A stretch of 64,000 nucleotides of DNA. Source: Ipomoea triloba. Taxonomy: Eukaryota > Streptophyta > Magnoliopsida > Solanales > Convolvulaceae. The DNA lies in NCBI RefSeq assembly GCF_003576645.1, contig NC_044923.1, positions 12,538,926 to 12,602,925 on the forward strand, given 5' to 3'. Of this stretch, positions 20,098 to 31,950 are shown piece by piece (position 1 is the stretch's first letter; each line of letters opens with the position of its first letter). The position numbers and the translations under genes are program-made. The notes below the pieces were generated by a model. That model ran no database searches, was not told the origin of the DNA, and was given only the letters and a program-made list of their open reading frames with translations.

Positions 20098-20697
20098 TAG
20101 TATGTAATAATTTTCATATGGAAAATTAGCAATTTTCGCTCTACATGATTGCCCCCGCATCTTACTTCTACCAAATATAGCCCTTGATCGCCAAGTAGTG
20201 TGATTCTATGCCGAAGAATCCATTAATTAATATACTTACAATTTGACCCATTCTTGAAATATTAGAAACTAATACCATAATCTTATCTTATCTTACTCTA
20301 TACAATAGCAAAAACTTTTTGCCAATGATTGTTTCCCGCCTAAACAAAACGGCATCGTTTTCCTATCTAAAAAGGATCTGTAATAATTTGTTACGTATTA
20401 AATATTTAACCATTTAATGCTAATGTCTGATCATTATTTTATGCTTTAATGCTTTGAGAATCTGCACAGCCACACCATTTAATTACAATGTCTTGCCTGT
20501 TCATTCCCAAATAAACATTAATAACAAATATTAATTACATTCTCTTTGATCAGATTTAAAATATAAATCTATCAAACAACTTCTGATGCTTCAATGTTCC
20601 AATTCAAATAATTCTGGGGAAACGAATAATCTGATGCTTCATTGTTCCAAAAGCTTGCCTTTTGGTTTTTCTATAAGGCTCCTGATTTAATTCAACC

Positions 20698-21720
20698 TCT
20701 ATATAAAGAGGTCGAATTACTTCTAGAGTCTCACCCAGAGACTATCGACAATGAATAACACTCTGCACTAAGAATATGCTTCTCAATATGTCGAGGAGAT
20801 CAGTCAACTGCACACCAAAAGAGCAAAACGTTAGAGGAGGCGAAATCTTTTAAACTAAAGAATTTTTATTTCACAATGAGGTAAATTCAGTTTATCGGTT
20901 TTATATTGTTTGATTTATGATATAAATTGTTTTCTATCCTCTATGGGTATTTGGGTGTTGCATTGAATGAATCTGGAAAATCTAGAATTAAAAATTCATA
21001 CCTGAGCAAATTCTATAAATAATTTGGATAGGGGGGGAGAATGCTACAGTGAACAAAGAAGCTTGGTTGCAATGTGCTGCAAGAGGAAACACATATGCAA
21101 TAGAGGTATTATTTTACAACTCTTTAAGTTTTTGTGATTATGCTTTCAACATATAAGAACTAAGTTAGTATGAGCAATTAATATATGTTTTTTTATATCT
21201 AAATAAATGGCATGCAATTTTTTTTATGATATAGTCTATTATAGTAGTGTAACCACAAGTATGCAATTCAATTTTAGATGAAAAATCACACAAAATATGT
21301 CATTAATGCCAATTACAGTGCTTTGAGAAAATGGATCGGAACCCCAGACATTGAGAAGAAATGCTTTGTATTTGATGGTGCTTTGTATTTGATGGTGAGG
21401 CAACCTATGTTATAATGTGTCTTTGTTCCTAATACCCCTATATCTAACATGTTGGTTTGATATGAGGATCAATTCCAAACAAAGCACAAAAATCAGAAAA
21501 GTTAAAAGGAAGCAATTTCAAACTTGCTCAATGTGGTTTTTGAGTGGAAAACAGTGAAAAGAAGAGGAACTTTACATATACAATACCTGATTGGTTGCTT
21601 CAAACAGTGTTATCTTCACGAAATCCTTGGCCTTTGGATATTCTCGAACATCTTCATTATTGATCAAGTAGGCTATATGTTAAATATGTATGAACAATTA
21701 GTATAAGGTAAAAATTAAAT
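20698..21720 (+). other. Possible degraded gene of unknown function
   Basis: A TATA-like CTCTATATAAAGAGG (20698-20712) is followed by short coding-looking blocks: KEAWLQCAARGNTYAIE next to a GT (about 21054-21106) and NYSALRKWIGTPDIEKKCFV (about 21310-21372). The latter ends at a 19-bp tandem duplication TGCTTTGTATTTGATGGTG, which appears twice at about 21362-21399. I do not recognise the family and no continuous reading frame links the blocks. It could be a relic of a plant gene with small exons. Confidence 0.25.
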
Positions 21721-24700
21721 CCTTGAACTACATTCACTGTCATTGAAAGGTAGTTGTTAAACAAACTAAAAATAAGAATTACTGTAACCCCTCGCCTATT
21801 CCGATAAGTTTAGAGTTCGAAAAATATTTTTAAGCTACGATATTTACGAGATGGTCTCTCGTTACTTCAAGAGGATTTTTTTTTGTAAGGAAAGTTATTA
21901 ATAAGTTACGATTTACGTAACGGTCTCGAACCGTAAAGATTTTTAAGGATGTATATACGGTTTGAATTTTCCTAGAGATTAGATTATTAAGTATGATACG
22001 ATTAAGCCTAAACCTCTAATTAGTTCAAGTGAGAATTTAAATCGGACTGTAAGGGGTAAAATTGTTACGGACGTTGTACCTATATTTCACGAGATACCGA
22101 AAAATTCCCAATTTTAGTGATTATCGACGGGATTATTTTTAGGATAATTTTGGTGTTAGGATTTTCCCGAATTAAGATATAATCCTTCGAACTTTCATCT
22201 GATTTAAACCCAAACTGGCAAAATAAATTAAGATCTTCAAGGAGGCACCATAAGGAGTTGACATGTGGCACTCAAAATCCCCACTTGGATTGGATCATTA
22301 ATGGCATGTCATATAGGTATGGGAATGTTGCACTTGTTACTTAATTCTCAAGCCAAACTCACATCATCTCTCTCTCATCTCTCCCATTCCCTCTCCCATT
22401 TTCGAAAATACAAAGGAAAGAAAGAAGAAGGAAAATCTTAGTCTTCTAACTTTGTGATCCAAGAACTCCCTAGCTATCTCTTCAACTCAAAGTGCTCTAT
22501 TGTAGGTAAGAAAGAACTTTGGTTTGTTCGGTTAAATCCTTCCTAGAACTTAAGTGTAAACTAAAGGTGCATGAAAATGTTGTTGTTATGGTGATATTTT
22601 AGGATCTTTGGTGAAAGACTCAAGGGAAGACATCATCGACTCCTACGGTTTTTAGGATATTCTAAAGAGGTAAGGAATCCATTAAGTTGGTTTAGTCACT
22701 TGAAGGTGATCAAATGCTAGTAAATTATGGGACTAGGAATTTTATGTGAAAATTATGTGTTAAGTTTATGGATCTACAAGTTGGCTCAAAGAAACTACAC
22801 TTTAATGTTTAGTAATTTTTGGTATGCATGTTCATAGTTAATTTATGCATGTATATGTTGTGTTTATGTCCATATAGGCTTATACTTGTGAAAATATTGA
22901 AAAATATAGTAAAGATAGTCTCTGGCAGTAACTTCCGAGATTTATTGGGAAAAATTGGTAAGGTATTTTGCTCCTATTTTTTTTAGACATGTATTTCTAT
23001 AAGTGTAGAACCCGCATATAAAATTTCATAATGATCGGAGTAGTATAAGTATGGTTTTCGAAATTTTTTTCCAAAACTGGTCTAGAGAGAGAAACTCTGG
23101 ACAGCACACTGCCAAGGGAAAAAATGAAATTTTCTGTGTTTATTCGCGGATCAAAATGACCAAAACTTTTTATGGACATCAAGTACTATGAGTTGGGGTT
23201 CTACCATAAAACTTTCAAGTGAAAAAGAGTTCGGGAACTATTTTTACCGGCTCAATCTTTCGAACTGCGCCAAGCTGTAATTTCCTGGCAGATTTGGATG
23301 GACGCGGCAGTGGACGCGCGCCCACCGTGCGCCCATCAAGGGAGTGTCTTCGGCGTCACGGCCGAAGGGCCTTGATTGACCTTGATTGACCCACGGGTGG
23401 CTTTAAGTGCCATGGCCCAGTGGTCGTTGTGGATATTGTATGACCAGTTCATACTGCAGGGCGAAGTCTATTCGTCGATATGTTNCTTGGCCTTTGGATA
23501 TTCTCGAACATCTTCATTATTGATCAAGTAGGCTATATGTTAAATATGTATGAACAATTAGTATAAGGTAAAAATTAAATCCTTGAACTACATTCACTGT
23601 CATTGAAAGGTAGTTGTTAAACAAACTAAAAATAAGAATTACTGTAACCCCTCGCCTATTCCGATAAGTTTAGAGTTCGAAAAATATTTTTAAGCTACGA
23701 TATTTACGAGATGGTCTCTCGTTACTTCAAGAGGATTTTTTTTTGTAAGGAAAGTTATTAATAAGTTACGATTTACGTAACGGTCTCGAACCGTAAAGAT
23801 TTTTAAGGATGTATATACGGTTTGAATTTTCCTAGAGATTAGATTATTAAGTATGATACGATTAAGCCTAAACCTCTAATTAGTTCAAGTGAGAATTTAA
23901 ATCGGACTGTAAGGGGTAAAATTGTTACGGACGTTGTACCTATATTTCACGAGATACCGAAAAATTCCCAATTTTAGTGATTATCGACGGGATTATTTTT
24001 AGGATAATTTTGGTGTTAGGATTTTCCCGAATTAAGATATAATCCTTCGAACTTTCATCTGATTTAAACCCAAACTGGCAAAATAAATTAAGATCTTCAA
24101 GGAGGCACCATAAGGAGTTGACATGTGGCACTCAAAATCCCCACTTGGATTGGATCATTAATGGCATGTCATATAGGTATGGGAATGTTGCACTTGTTAC
24201 TTAATTCTCAAGCCAAACTCACATCATCTCTCTCTCATCTCTCCCATTCCCTCTCCCATTTTCGAAAATACAAAGGAAAGAAAGAAGAAGGAAAATCTTA
24301 GTCTTCTAACTTTGTGATCCAAGAACTCCCTAGCTATCTCTTCAACTCAAAGTGCTCTATTGTAGGTAAGAAAGAACTTTGGTTTGTTCGGTTAAATCCT
24401 TCCTAGAACTTAAGTGTAAACTAAAGGTGCATGAAAATGTTGTTGTTATGGTGATATTTTAGGATCTTTGGTGAAAGACTCAAGGGAAGACATCATCGAC
24501 TCCTACGGTTTTTAGGATATTCTAAAGAGGTAAGGAATCCATTAAGTTGGTTTAGTCACTTGAAGGTGATCAAATGCTAGTAAATTATGGGACTAGGAAT
24601 TTTATGTGAAAATTATGTGTTAAGTTTATGGATCTACAAGTTGGCTCAAAGAAACTACACTTTAATGTTTAGTAATTTTTGGTATGCATGTTCATAGTTA

Positions 24701-25344
24701 ATTTATGCATGTATATGTTGTGTTTATGTCCATATAGGCTTATACTTGTGAAAATATTGAAAAATATAGTAAAGATAGTCTCTGGCAGTAACTTCCGAGA
24801 TTTATTGGGAAAAATTGGTAAGGTATTTTGCTCCTATTTTTTTTAGACATGTATTTCTATAAGTGTAGAACCCGCATATAAAATTTCATAATGATCGGAG
24901 TAGTATAAGTATGGTTTTCGAAATTTTTTTCCAAAACTGGTCTAGAGAGAGAAACTCTGGACAGCACACTGCCAAGGGAAAAAATGAAATTTTCTGTGTT
25001 TATTCGCGGATCAAAATGACCAAAACTTTTTATGGACATCAAGTACTATGAGTTGGGGTTCTACCATAAAACTTTCAAGTGAAAAAGAGTTCGGGAACTA
25101 TTTTTACCGGCTCAATCTTTCGAACTGCGCCAAGCTGTAATTTCCTGGCAGATTTGGATGGACGCGGCAGTGGACGCGCGCCCACCGTGCGCCCATCAAG
25201 GGAGTGTCTTCGGCGTCACGGCCGAAGGGCCTTGATTGACCTTGATTGACCCACGGGTGGCTTTAAGTGCCATGGCCCAGTGGTCGTTGTGGATATTGTA
25301 TGACCAGTTCATACTGCAGGGCGAAGTCTATTCGTCGATATGTT
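21626..25344. repeat. Exact 1,859-bp tandem copy joined by a single N (probable assembly artefact)
   Basis: The block 21626-23484 recurs as 23486-25344 (offset 1860) with no difference that I can see, including the unique flank and the LTR start. The two copies are separated by one N at 23485, and another N sits at 25345. Both copies end in an identical odd tail (CGTCGATATGTT). Because the copied block begins outside the LTR (its start is at 21783), it is not a normal LTR pair. Unmerged contig ends are the simplest explanation. Confidence 0.9.
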
Positions 25345-27775
25345 NCCAAACTGGCAAAATAAATTAAGATCTTCAAGGAGGCACCATAAGGAGTTGACAT
25401 GTGGCACTCAAAATCCCCACTTGGATTGGATCATTAATGGCATGTCATATAGGTATGGGAATGTTGCACTTGTTACTTAATTCTCAAGCCAAACTCACAT
25501 CATCTCTCTCTCATCTCTCCCATTCCCTCTCCCATTTTCGAAAATACAAAGGAAAGAAAGAAGAAGGAAAATCTTAGTCTTCTAACTTTGTGATCCAAGA
25601 ACTCCCTAGCTATCTCTTCAACTCAAAGTGCTCTATTGTAGGTAAGAAAGAACTTTGGTTTGTTCGGTTAAATCCTTCCTAGAACTTAAGTGTAAACTAA
25701 AGGTGCATGAAAATGTTGTTGTTATGGTGATATTTTAGGATCTTTGGTGAAAGACTCAAGGGAAGACATCATCGACTCCTACGGTTTTTAGGATATTCTA
25801 AAGAGGTAAGGAATCCATTAAGTTGGTTTAGTCACTTGAAGGTGATCAAATGCTAGTAAATTATGGGACTAGGAATTTTATGTGAAAATTATGTGTTAAG
25901 TTTATGGATCTACAAGTTGGCTCAAAGAAACTACACTTTAATGTTTAGTAATTTTTGGTATGCATGTTCATAGTTAATTTATGCATGTATATGTTGTGTT
26001 TATGTCCATATAGGCTTATACTTGTGAAAATATTGAAAAATATAGTAAAGATAGTCTCTGGCAGTAACTTCCGAGATTTATTGGGAAAAATTGGTAAGGT
26101 ATTTTGCTCCTATTTTTTTTAGACATGTATTTCTATAAGTGTAGAACCCGCATATAAAATTTCATAATGATCGGAGTAGTATAAGTATGGTTTTCGAAAT
26201 TTTTTTCCAAAACTGGTCTAGAGAGAGAAACTCTGGACAGCACACTGCCAAGGGAAAAAATGAAATTTTCTGTGTTTATTCGCGGATCAAAATGACCAAA
26301 ACTTTTTATGGACATCAAGTACTATGAGTTGGGGTTCTACCATAAAACTTTCAAGTGAAAAAGAGTTCGGGAACTATTTTTACCGGCTCAATCTTTCGAA
26401 CTGCGCCAAGCTGTAATTTCCTGGCAGATTTGGATGGACGCGGCAGTGGACGCGCGCCCACCGTGCGCCCATCAAGGGAGTGTCTTCGGCGTCACGGCCG
26501 AAGGGCCTTGATTGACCTTGATTGACCCACGGGTGGCTTTAAGTGCCATGGCCCAGTGGTCGTTGTGGATATTGTATGACCAGTTCATACTGCAGGGCGA
26601 AGTCTATTCGCCGGGTACTATATAACTCGTAGGATGAGGTATTCCTATGGGGGTGTGCACACTTAAGGTATAGTTACTCCAGAAGTCCGGGTAGGTGTTG
26701 TTTTTATGGACCTAGCTAGGCCAGCTAGGAATCATTTTAACGAACCTTACGTCCAGGGGATCAGTGTTAGACCGGGTGATGACCACTGAACCCGAGTTCG
26801 ATGATCCAAGTGGTCAGAGTGGGAGTTATGAGAATGCTCCAAAGGCCTCACGCTTACTAAGAAGAAACTAAGGAAGTTTTAAAGATGAGAAAAGAGTTAC
26901 TCTGTAACGACATGAGAAGGAAATGATTCTATCCAAAATGTGACGAATTTTGAGCACGGAAATGTGCTGTTGAACCTCCTTTTGAGTTAAAATGAGGGAA
27001 CTACTGGAAACGAAATATTTTACAAACTTGTCTGAAAAACAGAAAAATGTGTTTTAAGTGGCAATGATGCCGGTACCTTTATATGAGAAAAGTTTACGTG
27101 TTGAGTTAGCTTTACGCCTTATATTATATTATCTATTATTGATAACCTGATTGCAGGTAGAGCTATAACTCGTGGGTAAATTTTACAACTTACAAATTAT
27201 TATATTTTCGAAACCTTTGTCTACTTTTGAGTGACAATGGATTTCCTTACTTAGCCGTCGTGCTAACTACACTTCATTGTGTACCTTATCAGATGAAGTC
27301 TAGCGTGGGTATGCCCATGCTTCTGTTTCTGATCCTCCAGCTCTGGCTCATGCTTCTGTCCCAGTTGTACTCCTGATCCCGTTCCTATCCCTGTTCAATC
27401 AGTGGTACCCATTTTGGTCTCCTGCCTTCGTTAATCCGTTATGCCTCAAGAGAAAAGTCAAGTCTGACCTTTTTGTACATATCTTTTGTAGCCATGGTAG
27501 TACTAACATGGCTAGTAAGAACGGGAATAGTCCAAACTCTTTGTTGATGGGCTGTAAGAAACTCTTATATATATATATTCGTGGCTAGTATAGCTACTCT
27601 TTTGCTGCATGTATATAAGATTATGTTGGATTTTGACGATAAGAAACACGATCCTTGTCTTTAGTCTGTTAGCCTGTGCACCTAGAGTGAACTCTATCTG
27701 TATTCGAGTGGGGTTCAGTCTGGGTGTGGCGGTAACTACTCCGGAGATATGGCATAGCCGAACCGGGGTGTTACA
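21783..27775 (+). mobile_element. Solo LTR (gypsy-like) with ATTAC target duplication, inflated by a triplicated block
   Basis: It begins TGTAACCCCTCGCC and ends CCGGGGTGTTACA, the TG...CA ends typical of large plant gypsy LTRs. Perfect 5-bp direct repeats ATTAC flank it at 21778-21782 and 27776-27780. No RT, integrase or gag is present between them. Removing the repeated blocks (copy 2 and the overlapping part of copy 3, offset 3136 in total) leaves about 2,857 bp, a reasonable LTR length. A CT-rich stretch followed by TTTTCGAAAATAC lies near 22370-22410. Confidence 0.75.
25346..26610. repeat. Third partial copy of the block, continuing into unique sequence
   Basis: From CCAAACTGGC at 25346, the sequence equals copy 1 from 22210 (offset 3136) up to CGAAGTCTATTCG near 26610. 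There it reads CCGGGTACTATATAACTCG instead of the CGTCGATATGTT tail and continues into the rest of the LTR. This copy therefore looks like the genuine continuation. Confidence 0.85.
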
Positions 27776-27780
27776 ATTAC

Positions 27781-28230
27781 GCTTATAAATTTTTGGGTTG
27801 AAAATTACGCAGAAGAGATTTCAAGATGAAAGCGCCGGAGCTAGAGAGCCGGAGTCGCCGAGGGCGTTGAACTGGAAACGGGTAGGCTACGATACAGAGA
27901 CGGTAAGAGCGCCGGTTATTCATCGATGGCGGAGAGCGGAATAAACCGAGAGTGGAGTGCCGGAGACATCGATGGTGGAGAGCGGAAGACGCCTAGGGCA
28001 GAGAGCGGAAGCACAGAGTGCGGGTGACTGGAAACGGGGAGAGTGCGAGACAGAGAGAGATGATGAGTGGGGCAATAGGCGGAGAGAGTGCGATAGGTGT
28101 GGACGGCGGTGTGCAATTGTGTTAGGGTTAGATCCAATTGTGTTGGGGGTAAGGGCAACAGAGAGAATGGGTGGTTAGGGTGTTGTGTTTGGGTGTGTGC
28201 GTCTACATACATACGTATATAAGGCTTAAC
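27781..28230. other. GC-richer purine-biased segment, no gene assigned
   Basis: Short internal repeats occur (ATCGATGGCGGAGAGCGGA and ATCGATGGTGGAGAGCGGA, plus GCCGGAG). Open frames exist on both strands, but their composition is simple and I recognise no domain. It may be a 5' end or exon relic. Confidence 0.3.
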
Positions 28231-30588
28231 ATATACGGATTAATACTTTGTAAAAATTTGTTTTTTAAAACATAGGATAAAGATCGAACAATTACGTATT
28301 AATTATAATAAGATAAAGAAGGATAAAGATTGTTTATTTACATTTAATTTAGATTTTTAAAAGTAATTACTTTGTAAAGATGTATGCTTAATTTATTTTT
28401 TGAACAATTATTAAAAGTTTAAATTTTATTATAAAATTTATTTTTTTGTATGATGTAATATTTAAATTTTAATCGAATATATTATTCATTGTACATATTA
28501 AAATTATCATAATGTACTTACTTATAATTGTAATAACTTTTAAAGAGAGAGATAATGTATAATTGAATATAATTTGAAAATCTTTCAAATGAATAAATGG
28601 TTTAAAATATTGAATGAAATCATCAATATCAATTTAAAATTATATATATACACACACGCATACCAAATCTATTACCCATTTGAACCTCAAATGTCTCAAC
28701 GTTTTGAGATGTAGTGACTCACTAAAATTGTAATTCAACTACTCATATAAGAAAATACTCTACAACTTTTGATAGTTTATTATTTTTACTAATTACCCTC
28801 CTTAAATATCATTTTATATTTTAATTATAAATATTTATGTTCATAATTTTATCTTATCAAATTAACATAATTATTAAATAATAAAATTTTTAAATGAATA
28901 AACCTCATATTTCTTTATTGCATATGAAATTTAATAACATTAATAGTTTTTAATAACATAGGATAATTTTAATATTTCAAATAACAAAACTTTATAAAAT
29001 ACTTAATATTTATTTAATTTATAATAAAATATAGATCTATTGTATAAGACAAAAAAAATGAATTATTTTTGTTCTAAATTGGCAAATTATTTTGTGAACT
29101 TGGCAAATCCAGCTTGCAAGATAAATTTGGATTCAAAATACACAATTTACATACTAAATGATCACAATTTACATACTGAATTGTGTGAAATTTCAGTATG
29201 CAAATTGTGATGTGTATACCATGCAAGTTGAACTTGAGTCCATGGTATTTTCTATTGGTGAACGGGCTTATACTATTTTGGGCAAAGCATGTTTATTTTT
29301 ACTTAAAATTTTATATATATGTATGTATACAATTTTTTAGCGAGTTTAATATTTCAAATAATTATTTTCTTATCTTACTACGATAAATTAATTGACATAT
29401 TCATTTTGACTTTTGTAGAAAATTTAGCTATATTGTTTGTTAATTAAATTTCTACACAAGGAATTGAAGACATTGTAATGGAGTTGAGAATTTAATTTAA
29501 AAAGAAAAAAAACTATTTTGTATATGGACAGCCCATAAGGGTTTAAAGTTGTTTATATGAAGTTGTAAATTTTTTAATGAATAGTAATATTATATAATTG
29601 TTTAATATTCCTTCAATGCATCGCACGGGTAACATACTAAGGTTAATTGTACGTTGTTGCTTTTAAGTTTAGCAGTCCAATTGGATTCAAAATATTCGTA
29701 TATATGTAGTGACTCAAATAAATTTAGTACTTCAACTACTAATATTGTTTATCATGGAGTTTTTAATAATGTGTAATATTCAATTTACTTTTTATTAATT
29801 AATAATAAGTTTTGGTTTTAAATTTAAATTTTAAATTCATGTTTGTATTTGTTAAATTTATCACAAAGAACTTAAAAGTAATTATAATAATAATTATCTC
29901 ACTATAACACAACAACAATATTTCTAATATTTAGTTCGTGCATGCCAGAGAAAGCGTAATAGAACGATGGGTTCGTGCATGAAGTTTGTATTATCTGACA
30001 ATCATTATTTCATGGACCATGGTCAACACATTTGTGTGAACTATAAAAAAAAAGTTCATTTTTAATATAATAAAAGTATCTATGCAATAACTATCAACAA
30101 AAGTTAAGAACAAACACTGTCGAATGTCGAATTGATTTTAAAGAAACCAATTTTTGTCAATGGTCAATTATATGTGGTTGCATCTAGACCAGACGGCCTG
30201 AAAATTGTATTTTGAGATGAATCAAAAAAATATTTGTACTTCTACTACTAATGTAGTTTACAAATATGTTTTTAATTAATATTATTATCTTTTGTTATTA
30301 TTATTTTACAACAATACTTCATTTTAATTTATATAATGTTAGTTCGTGCATCTTTAATCATGATCAAATGTATGTAGCAGTCTCAACAGTACGTAATCCT
30401 AGGGGATTAAAAATTTTGATATGTGAGGATAATTTACCATCTGTAAGTACGACGTAAAATGTCATTTACAAAGAAGTTTCCAATAATATGTAATACAATT
30501 GAAATTGTAATCGTTTTTCATTAATTATTTCATTAATTATTATACTGTTTTTTTACACGGCTTTTAATCTTTAGCTCACATTATATGT
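28231..30588. other. AT-rich region with diverged repeats of a Helitron-like unit
   Basis: A block containing 'GTAGTGACTCA...TTCAACTACT' appears near 28711 and 29707, with a weaker form near 30225. 'TTAGTTCGTGCAT' or 'TTAGCTCACATTATATGTCC' appears near 29932, 30338 and 30572. A degenerate terminus ATGCATCGCACGGGTAACATACTAA ends near 29640. These look like several truncated members of one non-autonomous family in tandem. No gene is seen. Confidence 0.45.
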
Positions 30589-30616
30589 CCGTGCATCGCA
30601 CGGGTACAACTACTAG
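30560..30616 (+). mobile_element. Helitron 3' terminus (hairpin plus CTAG, followed by T)
   Basis: CCGTGC-ATC-GCACGG (30589-30603) forms a perfect 6-bp stem with a 3-nt loop. After nine bases comes CTAG (30613-30616), followed by T. This is the diagnostic 3' end of Helitrons (hairpin 8-12 bp before CTRR, insertion at A|T). The 5' TC end was not located. Confidence 0.6.
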
Positions 30617-30617
30617 T

Positions 30618-30676
30618 AATAATAACAACAATAACAACAAAAACAATAATTGTTGTTGTATTGTTGTTGTTGTTGG
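30618..30676. repeat. Self-complementary (AAC)n/(TTG)n hairpin
   Basis: AATAACAACAATAACAACAA is followed by CAATAATTGTTGTTGTATTG, so the CAA-rich half pairs with the TTG-rich half. A similar CAA/TTG hairpin lies at 31607-31660 on the other side of the foldback element. Confidence 0.75.
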
Positions 30677-30713
30677 ACGGAGGTCCATTCTTGACATATT
30701 AGAAACTGATACC

Positions 30714-30894
30714 TAAGGATGGGAATTAGACTAGACCCCTTTGTAGGGGCTTATAGCCTAGTCTAATTAAGGCTTAGCTAGGCCTAGCTTGTTTAGTATA
30801 AAGGTTAAGTTTTAACTCAGTTCAAAGCCTATTAAACTAAACAGGTCAAACCTATATATATACTCTGCTCAGTCTTCAGGTCTACAAGCCTGGC

Positions 30895-30931
<37 letters not shown>

Positions 30932-31595
30932 TAATTTGTAATATTAAGTTAGTATATACTCTATTTTTATATTTACAATATAATTCCAAGTATAAATAAT
31001 TAACCATAACCCTTCACCTCGAAAATCTCATTCTAAATTCTGATTCAACTATAAACATTGCTGCTAATCCTACTATAAGTGTGCTTATTGTTTATTAATT
31101 GTTTTTATTGTTATAATATTTAATGAAATGTCGCGACTTAATTATGTGAGTTGATTGTTAACTATTTGTAAGATTATATAGGATGACAATTAATAATACA
31201 ATTAAATTTATTCCTAAACAAGTTAACAAGCATGTTGAAGTCGTGACTTGTTTTATTTTATTTTATGTTTTAATGCTATTATGTTTGTGACATTGTGGTG
31301 ATATACTTATGTAGTTATATATTAGTTTTGTATTAGGTATATTTCTTAAATTATTTAGAAATGCTCATTAAAGTTTTTAAAAAGACTTAACATATAGGTT
31401 TAAATAGGCTCAAAGCAAAACTTACTTTGAAGCATTTTTAATGGCATGCATTTTAATTAAACATGCTTTTAAAAAAGCTTCAGGCTAGGCCAAACCAATT
31501 GTTTGCTCAAACTTAGGCCCAGGCCTTAAATTTTCATAACAGGCCCATGCCTAATTTTCTAAAGTTCGGCTCGACTCGGTCTATTTCCATCCCTA
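30714..31595. mobile_element. Foldback hAT-like element, 882 bp, with 8-bp target duplication
   Basis: The left end TAAGGATGGGAATTAGAC and right end GTCTATTTCCATCCCTA are inverted repeats with a few mismatches. The arms continue with inverted GGCTTAGC/GGCCTAGC-like blocks. The flanks CTGATACC (30706-30713) and CTAATACC (31596-31603) form an 8-bp target duplication with one mismatch. An (AT)n tract lies at 30897-30929. There is no coding region. Confidence 0.7.
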
Positions 31596-31699
31596 CTAAT
31601 ACCATAATAATAATAACAACAACAACATCAACAATTATTATTGTTGTTGTAGTTGTTAGACAGAAGCTGGTAAAAGCCAAGTCTACCCCTTGGTGGTAG

Positions 31700-31950
31700 G
31701 GGGATTGTTGGGTAGAGGCTAGTAAAAGGTAAACAAATGATGTACATTCAGTACATGATAATGTACATTGTATTCAGGGAAAGTACATTATTTGAGTACT
31801 AAAAGTATATTACTTTATATAATGTACATTCAGTACACTAATAATGTTTTTTTTTTGAAAATAAATAATTTACTTTTAATATATTAAAAATGTAAGTTTT
31901 TATGGTCCACACAACACTATGTGGACAATGGTGCACAAAATTAATAATTT
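31700..31950. other. Non-coding, 'tgtacattcagtacat' repeats
   Basis: Repeated GTACATT/AGTACAT motifs, then TGGTCCACACAACACTATGTGGACA, an imperfect palindrome. A similar AT-rich sequence ending CACACAACACTGTATG lies in the GXM intron (about 18470-18720), so this is probably a low-copy MITE family. Confidence 0.4.

Noticed and set aside
21783..25344. Pair of LTRs of one full-length retrotransposon
   Set aside because: The duplicated block includes sequence upstream of the LTR and its target site, there is no internal coding region, and the joins are Ns.
22080..26318. Repeated minus-strand ORFs of 61-63 aa
   Set aside because: They repeat only because the underlying block is copied; they lie in an LTR and have no domain.
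27916..28212. Minus-strand 98-aa Pro/Ser/His-rich ORF and its plus-strand partner
   Set aside because: The composition follows the purine-biased sequence; there is no domain, splice evidence or start context.
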